This document shows positions 55,406 to 64,000 of a stretch of DNA of 64,000 bases, one piece after another. The notes under the pieces were generated by a model, which saw nothing but the letters and a program-made list of their open reading frames with translations, ran no database searches and had not been told where the DNA came from. Within the stretch, counting starts at the first letter, position 1, and the number at the start of each line of letters is the position of its first letter. Both the position numbers and the translations under genes were made by a program. The DNA is from Eutreptiella sp. 'Long Island Sound 2002' (lineage: Eukaryota; Euglenozoa; Euglenophyceae; Eutreptiales; Eutreptiaceae), in assembly GCA_964036045.1 (NCBI GenBank), contig OZ038381.1:112208922-112272921 (forward strand), given 5' to 3'.

Positions 55406-56079
55406 GAATTGCTCGCCGACCTGGTCCGCCAACGCGAACCCAAGCCCCAACCCAAACCCAAACCCCAAGCCCAATGTCCTCCTCCTCGTTGCCACCCCCT
55501 CATCCCGTGCCGCCAAGCGAACCGCCAAGGCGGTCAAGCCGAAGGAGGTGGTGGAGGAGGTGGGGGAAGCTGACGACGACGAAGTGGGGAGCATGTGGGC
55601 AAACCTCTGAAGCGGCTCCAGTTTGTTGGGGGCAAAGCGGGAGGCGAGGGCAAGGACGGAGACGAAGGTGGCAGCGTGGGAGGCCAAGGTGGAGGAGTTG
55701 AGGGCCGAGGAGACGGGGTAGCGCGAGGTTTGGCCGCCGCCAACCTCGAGAAGGCGCGGGCAGAAGGTGCAGCAAATGGAGGGCAACGAACAGCAGTTGG
55801 AGAGGTCGCTGCGGCGGTTGAATGACTCAGGAGGGTCGGGGTAGGAAGGTGAAGGAGGAGGTGGTGGACGAGGTGGTGGAGGTGGAGGCGGATGAGATGG
55901 TGGAGGAGAAGGTGAAGGAGGACGTGGAAGAGAAGGTAACGGAGGGGGGGGGGAGTGGCCGAGGACTTTTTAGGGTGGCCGGGCCATTTGGCATCCGCCG
56001 GGTATATAATCCTCGGGTGCATGCATGTGGGGGGCATGTAAATCCCGTGCAAACGACCATTAGACACACCCTGACATGA
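55406..56079 (+). pseudogene. Acidic coiled-coil companion gene fragment after C1
   Basis: Begins just after the CTAGAAC cluster. It has a Pro/Asn repeat (PSPNPNPNPKPN), then basic and acidic text (KAVKPKEVVEEVGEADDDEV), a phase change, a heptad-like segment (ETKVAAWEAKVEELRAEE), another phase change and KVKEEVVDEVVEVEADEMVE. A charged coiled-coil product directly downstream of a transposase repeats the layout of element A. No family recognised. Confidence 0.45.
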
Positions 56080-56496
56080 TATGTTCTACTAAGCTATCCA
56101 GTGCTTCAAAATACGGACATAGTGGAGAGGTAAAGAGGCCCTGCTGCTATGGCCCGCCAACGGTCCATAAGGCACCCGGTAGGAGGGTCCCCAGAAAAAA
56201 ACGGCCTTACCGTCGCGTGACGAGGCTATACTCGTATTATCAAGACACCTGTTTGGTTGATATTGCATGCCGGCGAATCGGCATGACCTCTGCGTGATTA
56301 GCGGTGAACTTTGTTGGAGCGCGGCTGTATGTTGTGTTTGACGAGTTTGGGGTCCCTTGTGAGATACAATATGACTTTTGTGCTTGCAAACCTCCATTAA
56401 CACCACCCAGCTTTAGGCATCCAAACCCGCTTGTGTAGTGTCTGTACAACAGCTCACAATGGTTGTACCCTTGGTGTGTCTGCCTGGTGTTCCCAA
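56080..56496. other. No gene recognised
   Basis: Short frames only. Confidence 0.5.
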
Positions 56497-57290
56497 TTAT
56501 ACCGTGCAGTGGTTAGGGAGGGCCCACGTATGTTGCACTACGTCGCAAGCCATACAACGCAAGTATATGGGATATTTAGTGAAGCCGAGTTGTTGCAGCC
56601 GGCGCACAGGATGCAGAAGACAAATTTGTTGACGCCACCTAGTACGGATATTCGTTTCAAAAGGACGAACATCACTAAAGTGAATGGAGACATTTTTAGA
56701 AGCATATAAGCGTGTCACATTCATCAAGAAGGAGACGACCTTGCACCATTCCTCCAACTTTCCTTGGCGACACGGACCCCATGTAGAAACCAGGTGAGCG
56801 GGCCAATGCGTTCGAGAATCAGTGGTTGCAAGAAAGCCTTGTTTGTGGTCTTGACCCCTCCCCCTCACCACTAAAATTCTGTTTTTTGTTTGGTAGGGGG
56901 GGGGGGGGGCGAAGGGGATACGGAACATTGGTACCGTCTGCTAGCAGGCTACTATTATGAAACCGATAAGCATTTTGGAGGGTTGATGTTTTGTCCCGTA
57001 TTCTATGGCCACATGTGTGTGCATTCCGGGGGTGGTAGCACAGATTGTTGACCCAACGCGATGCCATAGTATTATTTGTGCCTACCCAGATTTGGATGAT
57101 GAATTGCAGTGCATCTGTTGGCTATCTTCTAGGTGGCAATTTTGGTAGCCAAAATATGTATGGCCCTTGCACGTCATGTAGGTAGGTTGATAGGAGACAT
57201 ATTGAGATAGCACAATTAGAGAATCCTGTTTTTGGCCGAGACCAATCTGCACATGGATGCCATAATTTTGAAGCAATGTGGACTATGCAT
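56497..57290 (-). pseudogene. Minus-strand coding pieces of an unknown protein
   Basis: From 57290 down: TYLHDVQGPYIFWLPKLPPR, DALQFIIQIWVGTNN, MASRWVNNLCYHPRNAHTCG (frame 56819-57067), then after a run of about 13 G at 56897-56909, in another phase, LEEWCKVVSFLMNVTRLYAS and RRLQQLGFTKYPIYLRCMAC. The text is Cys-, Trp- and His-containing and looks like a folded protein, but no family is recognised. Confidence 0.4.
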
Positions 57291-58095
57291 GCATGACAAA
57301 CAGTGCCCCATGACTACGTGGTTGCACGCCTTGATTCATGGCCACTCCAAGGACTATTTGTTGCGGCATGAAGTGATATTATTTGCCATACAGTCCTAGT
57401 ATTGTGAGTGTCTTCTTAATGCTGTTCCGAAACTCAGACAAAACTGCAATGAGGACTTGTGTGTTTGTTGCTCCCCGTTTTCTTTGACAAATGTATGCAG
57501 ATTTGACTCCATTTCACTTGCCAAACCTTGCATTGCTTACATTGGATCCGTGCTCATACTCCATATAGCCGGGAAAGCACACATACGGGTCGTTCGTGCA
57601 TGTGCAACATCCGTTTGCTTGTGGGGATCAAGGGGATGAACACTGTGGCCAATATGCCTGGCGATTGTCATGTGGCTTCGACCAAAGTGAGACGATTTAG
57701 GTTCGCGGCGCACCGGCTATCTTCTACGTATTCTTTGCGGATACCCCAATTGGCGGGAGCCGCCGCGGAAGCATTGCCCCGTGATGGGGTTTGAATCCAT
57801 GATTGAGTGTTGCTCGGAAATTCGTCTACCGATGCACATATTTTTGTCGGTAAGGCTTCGGTGAATCCACATACTTGCACATCACCGTCTCCATCAAGAC
57901 ATGTACCATATCATCCATGCGTGCTATGGTGTTTGGGTTTTTTTAGGACATGCTCGGACTTCAGCTACATAATTGATCCATAATGACATTCATCGCAGCA
58001 ATCTAGCCACGGTGTACCTGGCTTCACTCGCCACCAGTGCTAATTGTCCTTATTGTGGCTGCTTTGCCTTACACGTACCCATAGCCCCCACTGCC
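57291..58095. other. No gene recognised
   Basis: Spacer before copy C2; unrelated to the sequence before copy C1. GGTTTGAATCC at about 57786 resembles a tRNA T-loop but has no matching stems. Confidence 0.5.
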
Positions 58096-59965
58096 ATGTG
58101 TGAACTTGTGCTCCACTTGAGGGCCCCCAAGTCCTCGTGGTGGACCCTCTCGGAGCTCTACACGCTCCGTAAGATCGAGTACCACCGCACCGTCCCCGGT
58201 GGCCCCTACTCCCGTCCAATTTGCACCGAGCGTGAGTTCCAAGCCGGTTGGAAGGAGTTGGTCGCCCCCGTGGAATTGGATGCCCCCGTTGCCACGGTGT
58301 TGCCCAAGCTTTGCCACATGGGTCAAGTACATCCTATCCCGTCTGGGCTTGTAGCGGTCAATCGGGCGCTCCTTCCCGTTGACATCCATTGTCCGAGGGG
58401 ATGCCTACCCCATGGCTGGGGGCAATTGGACCCAACTCGCCATCTGCTTGGCCAATTTCGACCGCTTGGCCCGCTCCCCCGCTGGCCTTTGGGTGTTGAG
58501 CATGGCTAATTGTGATGACAAGGCCATGGACACCCTTGGGACATCTTGCAAGAGCAATGGGGAGGTACTGCTCTCACGTAGTACCTTTCACTTGTTCTAG
58601 TTTTGTTCTAGCTAGCCTCAGACACCGCTCGCTAGCAACTACGCTAGAGTAGACCAGAACGAAATAAACCACCCCCCAATGTCTCGTTTTTGGGTAATTC
58701 AACAGATCATCAACACGGGGCTCGTCCAATGGGGGGCCTCCAAGGAGTAGGCAAAGGTGATCCTCCTTGTGGATCAACCGTGGACACGGGGGGTGATCCG
58801 GGTATCCAAATGCTCCCAAGTGGGCTCCAGGATCAACGAGGGGATATGTCACGCCCGAACGAAGACTAGGGAGGGTAGTGCTATCCCGCGGACCATGGAG
58901 GGTGATGAGGCGCACTACATGGCCTTCCTCCTTGGGACGCCTTCTTTGCAAGCCGCTAGTTGTAGTATGCAACGTATTTTGAAACTGCCACGTGCCTGGG
59001 TCAACTTTTGCATTTTGCAGTTGACGATGGCCACCAACCGCTTCTGGGGGGAGTTTGTCAACCGGGAGGCCAGGGGGGCCACCCCTTCGCTCCGTCAAGA
59101 CCTGCAAGTCCTCTTGTCGAAGATGCGTGCAGGTCGGAGCGTTTACGCGTCACCGTCACCGGATGGGGAAGAAACGGCCATTTTCTTTAAGCATGGCCGC
59201 ATATTGCTAGGTGCCTTGGCATCGGGCTGAGCTCGGCCAAGTACAAGGCGATCACGAACATGTGGGACTTGCTGCCGAACCTCTGTTGTAGATATCACGG
59301 TCCTAACCCGTTGAATTGTGGTGTAGCAGCGCCGGACTTCCGCCTTCATTGCACAATAGGTACCGCATCATGGTATCTACTGAGCCTTGAGAATGATGTA
59401 GATGCCATGTTGTAGAACATATGGCCATTTGGCTTGGCTCTTTTTTGTAGCGACATTTCAGGAAGCATCAACCGCTTTCTCAAACATGCCCATAACGAGC
59501 ACAACAATGGGGGGGGGGGTGTCAGGTGGAGACGGTTGACAAGGTGTCAGGGCGTAAATGGTCGGCCATCCAGAGTGAGGCCAGTGTGCAGGCACAATGT
59601 ATGACTCAGTTTTTTGCATATTTCGATGTGTCATGGGTTGTGCACAGGGGTGGGGGGAGGCACGGTCGCAAGTTGCATGCTCGGGAAGGGATGCCATGGA
59701 GGTGAGCAACGGCCAGGGGCACATGCAAGCTTCCCTTGGACAGACTGATCATCATCATGGCCGGCGATCCAACTTAGGAGCTGATTGAACAGATCACGAA
59801 ACACATATGTTGCCGTGCGTTCTAGCATTGACCTAGGGAAGTGTTCTAGCGTTGATCTAGGCAGCGCGATCGGCCCCCTAGAACGTCGGAAGAGCGCCGT
59901 TAGAACAAGTGCCTAGAAGGTCGCTAGAACGCTGCCGCGCTTTTTCCTTCGCAACGCCAAACTGC
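58096..59965 (+). pseudogene. Transposase-like copy C2
   Basis: Starts ATG-TGT-GAA at 58096 and is open to about 58310 (SWWTLSELYTLRKIEYHRTV, RPICTEREFQAGWKELVAPV). A frame change then leads to PLTSIVRGDAYPMAGGNWTQ (Asp codon at 58400) and LWVLSMANCDDKAMDTLGT. After a CTAGTACC/GTTCTAG-containing spacer (58580-58680), likely an intron, a 158-residue frame (58757-59230) holds VNFCILQLTMATNRFWGEFV and SPDGEETAIFF, aligning with NFLCILHCC...DGEEAKPL of element A. Then AITNMWDLLPNL and SINRFLKHAHNEHNNGGGG at 59464. A stop (TAG) in the second exon and another near 59415 mark it as a pseudogene. Confidence 0.7.
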
Positions 59966-59994
59966 CGATATATATAGAATATATGTATATAAAG
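59819..59994 (+). promoter_or_regulatory. CTAGAAC cluster and TATA box at the end of C2
   Basis: GTTCTAGC at 59819 and 59843, CTAGAACG at 59878, TTAGAAC 59900, CCTAGAAG 59912 and CGCTAGAACG 59922, then TATATAAAG at 59986-59994, about 40 bases before ATG 60033. Up to about 59965 the sequence matches the end of copy C1 (55258-55405); beyond it the copies differ. Confidence 0.65.
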
Positions 59995-60032
59995 TCTCCA
60001 ACAGTCCTCAAAGTGAAGCTGCCTTGGCTACC

Positions 60033-60669
60033 ATGGCTAGCCGCGGCGAATAACATGGTCGCGATGCTCCACTCGACACACGGACCCCCCCCCCCGTAGG
60101 CCGGTTAGCTCCTGCCCCACCCCATAGGTCACTTCGAAGGTCATTTGGCGGGCCGGCGCCGGCTCACTTAGTGGTGCCTTAGCCCGATTAGCCCGTTTAG
60201 CCCAATTAGGCCCCGAGCCCCCCAGCCCCCCTTTCGTGAGTTGCGACACGCAGGCTCCCCCTCGTGTGTCGTGCGGGGCTGCCATGCTCCCGGCTGTGCC
60301 ATGCAGGGCGCATCCTTGCTCCCGGCTGTTGCCCCGCCTGCTACTGCTGGTGCTGCTCTCCATCCCCTCCTCCCCCACCCTCACTCAAGCCTGCGCTTCG
60401 CGTCCATGCCGCCCCAGCTCCTTCCCGCCTCCCACCTACCCAACCCGTACAGCACCGAGAGGGCCGTCGTGGGGTCATTCCTAAATTTCCTGCCCAACTC
60501 GCTGAACCCCAAGAGGTGCGTTCCGCCTCCCCCATGGCGCCACCCGACCCGCACCCCACGGCGGTCGGCAGCGCATGAGTGCAGGCTGCCGACTTGTGAG
60601 AAGAGAAACAAGAGGTGTTCTAGCCGCGTTCAAGGCAACTGTTCTCGCGAAGTTTTAGTGACGTTCTAG
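60033..60669 (+). pseudogene. Second Met-Ala-Ser-Arg-Gly first-exon fragment
   Basis: ATG at 60033 followed by Ala-Ser-Arg-Gly-Glu and a stop. The nucleotide sequence up to 60310 parallels 49726-49995, including GACACGC(A/G) before the acceptor and ATGCAGGGCGCATCC after it. The later frame (60306-60669) has LLPAVAPPATAGAALHPLLP and AVVGSFLNFLPNSLNPKR. It is broken in exon 1 by the stop and by a C run. Confidence 0.45.
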
Positions 60670-60732
60670 CGACGGCCGCAGCAGTGTGGTTAGATCAACG
60701 CTATAACGCTTCCGTAGATCAACGGTAGAACC
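60617..60732. promoter_or_regulatory. Terminal CTAGAAC-type cluster
   Basis: GTTCTAGCC at 60617, CGTTCTAGCG at 60662, and degenerate TAGATCAACG(C/G)TA words to 60732. It mirrors the cluster that closes the 49.4-50.3 kb fragment. Confidence 0.55.
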
Positions 60733-61181
60733 CACTCAGCATACCGTGCCTTGTATGTCGAGGGTGGGGCGGATTGCCCCCATTGCCTTGGCAAAGGCGT
60801 CCCGGGGGTTGGTCGGATGCGGCTACAGGGGTCCCCCGGCTGCGGGGGGGCCTTGGGCTTGGGCTTGCGGCAGGAGGGGATGCCCTGCACCCATCCGGCA
60901 TGCGCCTCCAGGTTGGCGGCCGACGGGTTGAAGCCCCCAATCGCCATGATCTCTGAACACATCTAGGACCACTCCCACGTCCTCCCAATCCACTCCCTAC
61001 CGCCCGTCCCATGGCCTGCTAACACATGCAAATGAACCGGAAATGCCGTGCACCCCCTTCTTGACGTCCGGGGGAGGACATTGATTTGGGTCGATTCAAA
61101 CATCTTCACCACCTTGTCGGCAAGGGGGGGGGGGGGGCTTCGCCCTTCTTCCTCCCGGAGATTTGCGGTTGCCACCATCAT
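60690..61181 (-). CDS. Possible exons of a protein with an EAHAGW motif
   Basis: Minus strand: 61181-61040 reads ADKVVKMFESTQINVLPRTS then RRGCTAFPVHLHV. After a possible intron (acceptor TGTGTTCAG at about 60951), frame 60690-60962 reads CSEIMAIGGFNPSAANLEAH then AGWVQGIPSCRKPKPKAPPQ. FxPSxxxLEAHAG followed by RKP recalls the TDBD/Jas-type or SAND-like motif FEAHAG...RKP found in plant chromatin proteins. The resemblance is short and only suggestive. Confidence 0.4.
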
Positions 61182-61216
61182 TCCCCTGCAAGCCTCCCCA
61201 CCCGCATGGGTTTGCC

Positions 61217-61498
61217 CTAGTGGATCCCCGCCTCATCCGCCCACACCCACCTCCGTGCCCCACAACTTTGTGATGCACGCAGTGAAACCAAAAAACGGAG
61301 AGTCCATATTGGACACTCCTGGGGGACCAGGTGGCGGTGATCGATGTTTTCAGGGTCGGGGCCAGCCAGGACGGTGGGTTCGCAAGGCAGGTCCATAATG
61401 CCCTGCGCCGGGTATGCCGGCGGACGGCGGGTCCCCCCTTCCGTGGCTGGCCACTTGCCTCCGAATAAGTGGCCTTGCACCGTTCCCACACTTGTCAA
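61217..61498 (-). CDS. 93-aa minus-strand frame, unknown
   Basis: Reads TVQGHLFGGKWPATEGGTRR and PTVLAGPDPENIDHRHLVPQ. It lies immediately upstream, in the minus sense, of the EAHAGW exons, separated by a G run at 61126-61137, and might be part of the same gene. No motif. Confidence 0.3.
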   Translation of the reverse strand: MTSVGTVQGHLFGGKWPATEGGTRRPPAYPAQGIMDLPCEPTVLAGPDPENIDHRHLVPQECPIWTLRFLVSLRASQSCGARRWVWADEAGIH

Positions 61499-62246
61499 CC
61501 AGCAAGTGGGACAAAGTCAGCTACGATTCATGCAAGCTCTACACACAACGTATGTCTCTACATTTACAACATGCAAATTACATTACCACCAATAGCCCAA
61601 GCCCTTCCCGAGCGTTCGGCTAGATTTATTGTGTGTAATACCCATATCACTAGCGCGTGGCCCCCCTTCCTTGACCCTTGGCAACCTACAGCTTGGCACC
61701 CCGCGCGCACTACCGGCCCCTTGCCACATGGCATGCTGCAAAATGCAACCAAACGCACCTAGCTTTGGGAAATGGTGTTCATCACAGACCTGCTACTCTT
61801 GTTGAGAGCGATGTGGTGGCGAGATCAAAATGGGGGAGTTACTTTCGTTGATATCATGGTTACTTTGAAGAGTTTGCGGCCGGACCGCCACAAGAAAAAT
61901 TTAGAGGTCATGCACTACCATCACAAGCGAGTGCCCGGGGTGTCGGGCTCACCTTATGCACATTGCAAATATTGTTGAAATTGGGGTGATTTTCGCCCAA
62001 CAAAGTAATCACATGCGCGAAAGCAATTGCCCCCTTGGGAGGCCCACTGCTTGCGAGCTTCAACCGGAGGCCCTTCTTTCTTTGCATGAGCGCCATCATA
62101 TTGCACATCGCCCATGTGGCACACATTGCGAGTCCGCCTAGACCCATGCCACACATGCACGCAAACATGCACACAGGCCATACGTGGGCACGTCTACCAT
62201 GTGCCATGTTCCGAAAGCCCTACAATAAAGTGGACGAATGCTGATC
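61499..62246. other. No gene recognised
   Basis: Mixed composition, short frames only. Frames at 61908-62207 (minus) and 62035-62244 (plus) are antiparallel and without motifs. Confidence 0.5.
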
Positions 62247-62460
62247 ACGCCACGGGGGGGTGACTACAACCGGTCCTGATGCGACCAACCCCCCAACTAT
62301 CTTTCCAAATTGGGGGGGGGGGGGCAGTTGGGGGGGGTCCAGCCGGGGGTCGGGGGGGGTTTTTTCCTCCCGGGGGTTGGGGGGGGGTGTTCTTGAGGTG
62401 GTCGGGGGGGGGTCTGGCCGGGTGTCATGGGGGTGTCGAGCCAGGGGAGAGGGCAAAGGG
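62247..62460 (+). repeat. G-run-rich low-complexity tract
   Basis: At least eight runs of 6-14 G in 215 bases with short spacers (CCAGCCGG, TCGG, TTTTTTCCTCCC). On the plus strand this can form several G-quadruplexes. Confidence 0.85.
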
Positions 62461-62496
62461 GGGTTAGGGTTAGGGTTAAAGTTAGGGTTAGGGTCA
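62461..62496 (+). repeat. Interstitial telomere-like repeat (GGGTTA)
   Basis: Six consecutive hexamers, four exact GGGTTA plus AAGTTA and GGGTCA. More GTTAGGG-like words occur near 63627-63655. The tract is too short for a telomere and is degenerate, so it is an internal remnant or chance low-complexity sequence. Confidence 0.7.
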
Positions 62497-62599
62497 CCGA
62501 GCTGGTGGAAGCAGTCTTGGTTTTATAACCCTTTTGAGTGTCTAGGGTGGACCTACCAGGTTTAGCAACAAGCAACAGCAGCAAGCAGCAAGCAACAGC

Positions 62600-63500
62600 A
62601 CGCGCGAAATGGGTAAAAATCAGAACTCCGTCGTGGTGCTTTGGATTTCAGTGAAATTTTGGTGGATGATACCTATGGGTGTGAAGTACAATCACACAAA
62701 GTTTGAGCCAGAAACTCAACGGTGGCGGCCGGGAACGGGATTCGCAAGTGGCGGACCTCAGTTTCAAAAATTGCAGTTTAGGGCCAAAAACAGCCATTTT
62801 TGGGCCAAAAAAGCCCTGGAACACATTCAAAACGGCCAAACAAAGGGAAACGGTGGGTACACTGCACCTGCGGCTTGACTTCCCCGTGTCAACGAGCTCT
62901 TTGCGGCCCTCTAACTCCATGATATGTCCCGGAAACGGCCCAAAAAGGCCCCCAGAAGCTCCAAATGCCGACAGCCAAAAACCAAGAATAGGCCATATCT
63001 TTGGCTACATGGCTCAAAATGCGATTCCGAGGGCACCTACTCCACCCGCAACCCCCCACTTTTTGTGGTTTCCACCCCTCAGAATTGCCCAAACGGACAC
63101 CTAGACCCCAATACCTAGGCCCACTCGGCTGCAGCAAGCTGCAAGCTCAAGCCCAAACAGGTGGGTGCCCAAATGGGTCAACAAGGTCCAATAGGGGCAA
63201 AAAGATGACTTTTCTCAAAAATGATCCTAGACCATGTGCGACGCTAAAACAAGTGTTTTTGGACCGTTTTGAGCTTGTGGTGGCCCATTTTGGTCCTCCG
63301 AGAATCCCAAAATGCCTTGAAAATGGGCTGTTTTGGGACCAAAAATGGGTCAAAAATGGGTCAAAAACGCATTTTTCCAAACCTCATCCTAGACCATTTG
63401 GGGTGCACAAACGGGTGAAATGAGCCCATTTTGAGCCCATTTTGGGGCATTTTGGCCCCTCAGAAGTCCAAAAAGCCTTGAAAGTGGGCCTCATGGTGAT
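62600..63500. repeat. Degenerate AT-rich repeats resembling the satellite sub-repeats
   Basis: Words such as CCCATTTTGG, CAAAAATGGGTCAAAAA and CCTAGACCAT recur (63220, 63390). Two segments of about 165 bp (63222-63390 and 63391-63500) share order: CCTAGACCAT, GCCCATTTTG, TCC/CCTC(C/A)GA, CCTTGAAA(A/G)TGGGC. The style matches 1394-1990 of the macrosatellite (TTTTGACC, GGGTCGAAAA, CCAAAATG), but direct homology was not shown. Confidence 0.5.
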
Positions 63501-64000
63501 GGGGTTCACTTGCAAGCTGATTTCACTTTGTCAAGAGCCATCAATGTGTGAATCATTCTTGATGTCCTTCACCAATCATAGCTGATGTTCCCTCCCCCAC
63601 CAGCTCGGTCCCAATATTCAGTCTTGTTAGGGCTAGGGTTGTGGTTGCTGTTAGGGCCTGCAGCCCTCCTGTAGCCCTCCTTCAGGTCAAAATTTTTTCT
63701 TGTTGTTTTAACACAAATATGATTTCTCTACAAAATTTTGAGTATTTTGAGTATAAACAGATGGTATGAAAAAAAATTTTGGCGCCTTTGGCGCCGGACA
63801 GTTTTCTCTAGAGACACTTGTTGGTGGCCGACCCGGCACCACTATCTTTCGAAACCCGGGGGGGGGGGGGGGCTGGGAGGGGGGGGGGTCGCATACAAGG
63901 ACCGGGCCCGGCCACCCCCCGGTGGATCACGCTTGCATGAGAGCGGAACGAAGTGCTAGGGGGTGGTACAGCCGCGGAAGGGCGATATATGGTACCACTT
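63501..64000. other. No gene recognised; G15 and G9 runs
   Basis: Contains GTTAGGGCTAGGGTTGTGG at about 63627, an AT-rich patch, and G runs at 63858-63872 and 63880-63888. The window ends here. Confidence 0.6.

Noticed and set aside
57741-57830. tRNA gene suggested by GGTTTGAATCC
   Set aside because: No paired T stem, anticodon arm or acceptor stem can be drawn around it.
1-64000. CRISPR arrays, bacterial operons, riboswitches or rho-independent terminators
   Set aside because: No regularly spaced short repeats, no Shine-Dalgarno-led gene strings; the dynein exons and introns show the DNA is eukaryotic.

Overview
The window looks like nuclear DNA from a flagellated single-celled eukaryote, most likely an alga, though the lineage cannot be fixed from sequence alone. 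There are no bacterial operons, rRNA genes or CRISPR arrays. The supports for a nuclear genome are: two exons of an axonemal dynein heavy chain with matching GT-AG splice sites; further probable introns, many AT-rich islands between GC-rich coding blocks; TATA boxes close upstream of ATGs; several families of decayed transposable elements; and a short TTAGGG-type tract. Runs of 10-18 G or C occur throughout, often exactly where coherent reading frames change phase.

Layout. Positions 1-14183 are a head-to-tail macrosatellite: five full units of about 2.8 kb plus the first 168 bases of a sixth. No protein is recognised in it. At 14184 the array stops abruptly against the zinc-knuckle tail of a LINE-type ORF on the minus strand. 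From about 15.4 to 23.3 kb the plus strand is very G-rich and the minus strand carries coherent but broken, unrecognised Pro/His/Thr-rich frames. A 1.5-kb fragment of a reverse-transcribing element (RT tail plus RNase H) sits inside this block between two 630-bp direct repeats. From about 23.2 to 29.8 kb, minus-strand pieces (ORF1-like block, RT with motifs A, B and C, and tail) look like one or more degenerate LINEs. At 32.3-33.05 kb are the two dynein exons. At 37.5 kb there is a 203-bp foldback element.

From 38.1 to about 61.2 kb is a transposon-dense region. Three copies (38.3-41.8, 53.6-55.4 and 58.1-60.0 kb, all plus strand) share one transposase-like protein with a GDAYP...GG.WTQL block and a C-terminal E/D-S-x-N-x(3)-K...GGG block. 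The first copy has a second, multi-exon charged/coiled-coil gene directly downstream, and imperfect inverted ends made of CTAGAAC/GTTCTAG motifs. A different transposase-like gene with an E-G-S-H-R-R-L-K-R motif lies on the minus strand at 45.8-48.8 kb, with a cysteine-rich zinc-binding domain beyond its end. CTAGAAC motif clusters recur at seven or more places. Two clusters are followed by a TATA box and an almost identical first-exon start (Met-Ala-Ser-Arg-Gly).

The right end (62.2-64 kb) is G-rich DNA, an interstitial TTAGGG tract and AT-rich degenerate repeats that resemble the non-coding part of the macrosatellite. The whole window reads as repeat-rich, possibly subtelomeric or pericentromeric DNA. 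The dynein fragment is the only piece of ordinary cellular gene recognised. The most novel item is the CTAGAAC-bounded two-gene transposon family.
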